From: Alphaproteobacteria bacterium
GTDB lineage: Bacteria > Pseudomonadota > Alphaproteobacteria > CAAHEQ01 > UBA3637
Length of the DNA stretch: 58,748 nt
Direction: 5' to 3'
Assembly: GCA_017960645.1 (NCBI GenBank)
Contig: JAGCYU010000010.1
Location: 1 to 58,748 of the forward strand
Shown: one piece after another, positions 58,247-58,748 of the stretch
Layout of the letters: each line of letters begins with the position of its first letter
Position numbering within the stretch: the first letter of the stretch is position 1
Made by a program: the position numbers and the translations under genes
Notes under the pieces: generated by a model
What the model saw: the letters and a program-made list of their open reading frames with translations, nothing else
Database searches by the model: none
Told to the model about the DNA's origin: nothing

Positions 58247-58738
58247 TTATTCTTCACAAAGGGGGACACGGTACTTGAACTCGTTTCGGTCTATGACTTG
58301 TACATAGCCGTGGGCAGGCTCTACAATAAAAGCCTGCCGTGTGCCATAGCCTGTGCTTGTCCATCCCCAATCACTATTACCAATATTTTTCGCGTTTGGA
58401 CACGCCCCTGTCGTTTGGTTTGGAATTTTGGATATACCAGGGCACATGTGTTCAAAGCTGGCTAATTGTCCGCCAATAGCTTCACACCAAGTAAAGGCAG
58501 ACCACCAATTCATTTTGTTTCCACCCACACAAAACTTCTTGCCATTGCAGTTGTTGATTTTGGTGGTGTCGGTTGGATCGTTGCACAAGCCACCTTTGTC
58601 CAGGTTATTGCCGTGTTCATCTGTACCGTATTTGTTTGCTGTGACAATCGTTCCACCATAGGCTGTACAGTTCGACCAAAAATCGGCTTGAGCCGTTGTT
58701 GCCAAAACCAATGCTGTTAATAATAAATACTTTTTCAT
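58247..58738 (-). CDS. Secreted C-type-lectin-like protein
   Basis: 163 aa. Signal peptide about 1-18 (MKKYLLLTALVLATTAQA), AAAGA-type ribosome site. Eight or more Cys; the central and C-terminal parts follow the C-type lectin-like pattern: WWSAFTWCEAIGGQLASFEHMC, then WGWTSTGYGTRQAFIVE, GYVQVIDR and the final PLCEE. No Ca-binding EPN/QPD motif is visible, so glycan binding is uncertain. Possibly surface or secreted, and a candidate substrate for disulfide formation. Separated from the ffh promoter by about 55 bp. A closer family name is not certain. Confidence 0.72.
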   Translation of the reverse strand: MKKYLLLTALVLATTAQADFWSNCTAYGGTIVTANKYGTDEHGNNLDKGGLCNDPTDTTKINNCNGKKFCVGGNKMNWWSAFTWCEAIGGQLASFEHMCPGISKIPNQTTGACPNAKNIGNSDWGWTSTGYGTRQAFIVEPAHGYVQVIDRNEFKYRVPLCEE

Positions 58739-58748
58739 TTTCTTTCCC

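Overview
This 58.7 kb window comes from an AT-rich alphaproteobacterial chromosome. The evidence is the family content (DUF3768, DUF3126, DusA, uvrC-pgsA, an F0-only ATP synthase cluster with b and b' subunits, LptG) together with prepilins whose N-termini are of a kind I associate with uncultured gut or host-associated Alphaproteobacteria. tRNA-His carries an encoded G-1 and C73, which argues against the Rhizobiales/Rhodobacterales/Caulobacterales group. Species cannot be named from the sequence. Many genes end in TGA, so the standard bacterial code applies.

Region 1 (1-11924) is an integrated accessory element. Its right edge is a tRNA-Lys gene (11849-11924) with a tyrosine integrase just inside; its left edge lies outside the window. 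Cargo: a type III restriction-modification pair (res truncated by the window edge, mod complete), a small internally repeated protein, an orphan integrase-like core-binding protein, two small conserved proteins (one DUF3768), a zinc-ribbon plus HEPN-like protein, a small HUH-type Rep-like protein next to a perfect inverted repeat, a long orphan cytosine-C5 methyltransferase, and an unrecognised 408-aa protein.

Region 2 (12046-37761) is mostly housekeeping: lptG, pgsA, uvrC, a D,D-carboxypeptidase with a SPOR domain followed by two envelope-like unknowns, a Sel1-repeat protein, a 50-aa lipoprotein too short for ordinary gene calling, obg, an ABC exporter, rpmA, rplU, a DUF502 protein, dusA, a DUF3126 protein, four tandem prepilins behind a GC-rich possibly structured leader, a DsbA-like protein, atpI-B-E-X-F, a YejB/E/F-like peptide importer without its binding protein, ssb, a helical-repeat unknown, tRNA-Thr, and tsaB-rimI.

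Region 3 (37758-52474) is the most novel part. A leftward chain of translationally coupled genes encodes three large polytopic proteins (VirB6/TrbL-like, sharing a CWxC motif), a double-HTH regulator with its own operator-like promoter, two hydrophilic unknowns, a periplasmic protein resembling the N0/N1 domains of secretins but without a channel domain, and a single-pass proline-rich protein. Diverging from it is a rightward chain: a 767-aa hydrophilic protein, a membrane-anchored protein with an unrecognised domain, and a second copy of that domain fused to phosphatidylglycerophosphatase A. The set looks like a reduced or diverged secretion/envelope machine.

Region 4 (52489-58748) holds an FTR-beta-like small iron-sulfur protein, a nonsense-broken XRE repressor facing a secreted Cys-rich gene with two matching operators, tRNA-His, a second Cys-rich gene with two compensating frameshifts, the ffh-rpsP-rimM-trmD-rplS operon with a leader that could form a pseudoknot, and a secreted C-type-lectin-like protein.
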